A program made the translations under genes and the position numbers. The notes beneath the pieces are model-generated. The model made no database searches. It saw only the letters and a list, made by a program, of their open reading frames with translations, and had not been told where the DNA came from. Below, piece after piece: positions 62,726 through 64,000 of a DNA stretch of 64,000 nt (position 1 is the stretch's first letter; the number at the start of each line of letters is the position of its first letter). The stretch is from NCBI GenBank assembly GCA_030760725.1, contig JASWHV010000012.1:42749652-42813651 (forward strand), in the 5' to 3' direction. The DNA comes from Neostapfia colusana (lineage: Eukaryota > Streptophyta > Magnoliopsida > Poales > Poaceae).

Positions 62726-64000
62726 TGCCCTCAACGCCCATGGCGCTTGTGGCCGCTACTTCACAGCGGCCCTTTACACCGACGGTGGCGACAGTGCAAC
62801 ACCTACTAAGACCGGAAAGCGTGCTGGCAGCATCGCACGCCATTCTTCACAACCCTCCGGGCGAGGGCGCCACCCCAGAGGAGGCAGAGCAATGGAGACA
62901 TGACGTCTACCACCTCGTTGCCGCCGCCATGAACACGCCCACCTACAGAAGACAGCGGGCGGAGCCATCGCAGGCCCAATCGCATACGCCGACGGTGGCC
63001 CGCAGGACGGCTGCCACGCGCGTGATGACCGCGGACAGACATGCCACGGTCGAACTCAGGGTCGAGCTAAACCGTCACCATGTGAGCGAAGATGGTCGCG
63101 TTATCATCGAGTGGTACCGTGAGAGGCGTCGCAACCTCGAAGGAGAGTACGACACCCCGAGCGTCGTACCAGCAGGGGTTCCCCGTAGACCCTTGCCTCT
63201 CCAGTAGCAGGCGGGGGATGCATGGCGCTCGCCCCGCACCTTCGCATGGTGGTCTGTCCACCCATGTTCCGACCCCACTTGCCGGAGAAATACGACGAGA
63301 CTGTCAACCCCGCTGAGTTTCTGCAGATCTACTCGACCTCCATCCTAGGTGTAGAAGGGGATGAGGCCGTCATGGCCAACTACTTCCCTGTGGCCCTGAC
63401 TGACACTGCCCGGTCATGGCTCATGAACCTTCCCCAGGCTCCATCTCATCCTAGGAAGAGTATTGCTGGAGATTCACAGCCAACTTCGGGAGTTCCTACA
63501 CGCACTCCGATAGCGAGCTCAACCCCCACGTCGTGCGCCAGCGTGAGGGTGAGTCGCTGTGTTCCATTATCCAACAGTTCTCCCAGGTCAGGAACACCAT
63601 CCCCTGCATCTCCAATGCCTCCGTCGTGGTCGCCTTCCGACAGAGCGTACGAGACAAGAAGATGCTTGGCTAGCCACACACGACGTGCAGGATGTCTCCG
63701 AGCTCTTCAGCCTGGCAGACAAGAGTGCCAGGGCGGCTGAAGGAAGAGACTGGCACTCATGACCTGCCTCCCTGGCAGGGAGTGCCGGTGAAGCTGTTGC
63801 TCAGGGCAGAAGTAAGAAGAAGAAGAAGAAGGTCAGAGGTAAGTACAAGCCTCTGGCCGTGGCACCTACCTCCGCTCTTGCAGCATCTGGTGAGTGTCGT
63901 ACCCCGTGCGCCGACAAGCGCTCACGACTGCCAACCGCCAGCGACGACGGTCAGTGGTGCCTGGTGCACAACTCCAGCCGCCACGACGCCAGCGAGTGCC
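62726..64000 (+). pseudogene. gag of a Tat/Retand-type gypsy element, broken and cut at both ends
   Basis: Homologous to the gag at 21554-23122. 62726-63207 has ESVLAASHAILHNPPGEGAT, EEAEQWRHDVYHLVAAAMN and EDGRVIIEWYRERRRNLEGE, ending at a TAG. 63222-63440 has [34 protein letters not shown] and [20 protein letters not shown]. After a frameshift near 63440, FHYPTVLPGQEHH-type out-of-frame text precedes [20 protein letters not shown] (63690-63745), then a stop. A basic KKKKKVRGKYKPLAV segment follows to the window edge. The N-terminus, primer-binding site and LTR are absent: the minus-strand LTR abuts it at 62708. Confidence 0.8.

Noticed and set aside
20288..64000. The gag at 62726-64000 as part of the same element as 20288-34256
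   Set aside because: The first element is closed by its own LTRs and CGTAG duplication; the second gag is an independent, diverged copy.

Overview
The window is plant nuclear DNA, most likely from a panicoid or Andropogoneae grass. The grounds are the dense nest of grass-type LTR retrotransposons and CACTA transposons, a 'Stowaway'-like MITE, and one spliced plant gene with GT-AG introns whose product reads as the signal recognition particle receptor beta subunit (SR-beta). No prokaryotic, organellar or rRNA/tRNA gene was seen. Most of the 64 kb is transposable-element sequence, much of it broken. Identities rest on reading motifs by eye; no database was searched.

Layout. 1-6791: a decayed Ty3/gypsy chromovirus, best matched to the CRM (centromeric) lineage, with only the last 91 bases of its 5' LTR inside the window. 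6792-11030: two LTR-like remnants, the second about 3.8 kb. 11030-17681: CACTA element 1, minus-strand transposase genes, left end missing. 17682-18660: unassigned flank. 18680-35738: the SR-beta gene, six coding exons that join into an uninterrupted 256-codon frame. Its second intron is 14.4 kb because a gag-only Ty3/gypsy element (20288-34256, target-site duplication CGTAG) sits in it. That element itself holds a young, coding-intact Ty1/copia element (27062-32758, duplication ACGAG, LTRs differing at two sites).

36824-39791: a small LTR retroelement without gag or pol whose interior carries pieces of host genes: the N-terminus of an LSG1-like large-subunit GTPase and a PP2C phosphatase of the BIPP2C1 type. 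They are fused in one 493-codon open frame at the 5' side. 40092-41225: a broken MATH-BTB gene. 41445-47115: a MITE, other small repeats, an element with long terminal inverted repeats, and a LINE reverse-transcriptase fragment. 47379-54644: CACTA element 2, an internally deleted relative of element 1, with a solo LTR (53106-54399, duplication ATATT) inside it. 54645-56944: a second diverged copy of the block starting at 47018, giving a tandem duplication of about 7.6 kb period. 56945-59457: the 3' part of a different CACTA family with a Ulp1-like protease gene. 59458-62708: a minus-strand long LTR. 62726-64000: gag remains related to the element in the SR-beta intron, running off the window.

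Working together: the only gene likely to serve the host is SR-beta, which anchors the SRP receptor at the ER membrane. The copia element is the only transposon here that looks able to encode all its own proteins. The rest record a history of nested insertion, deletion, gene capture and local duplication.
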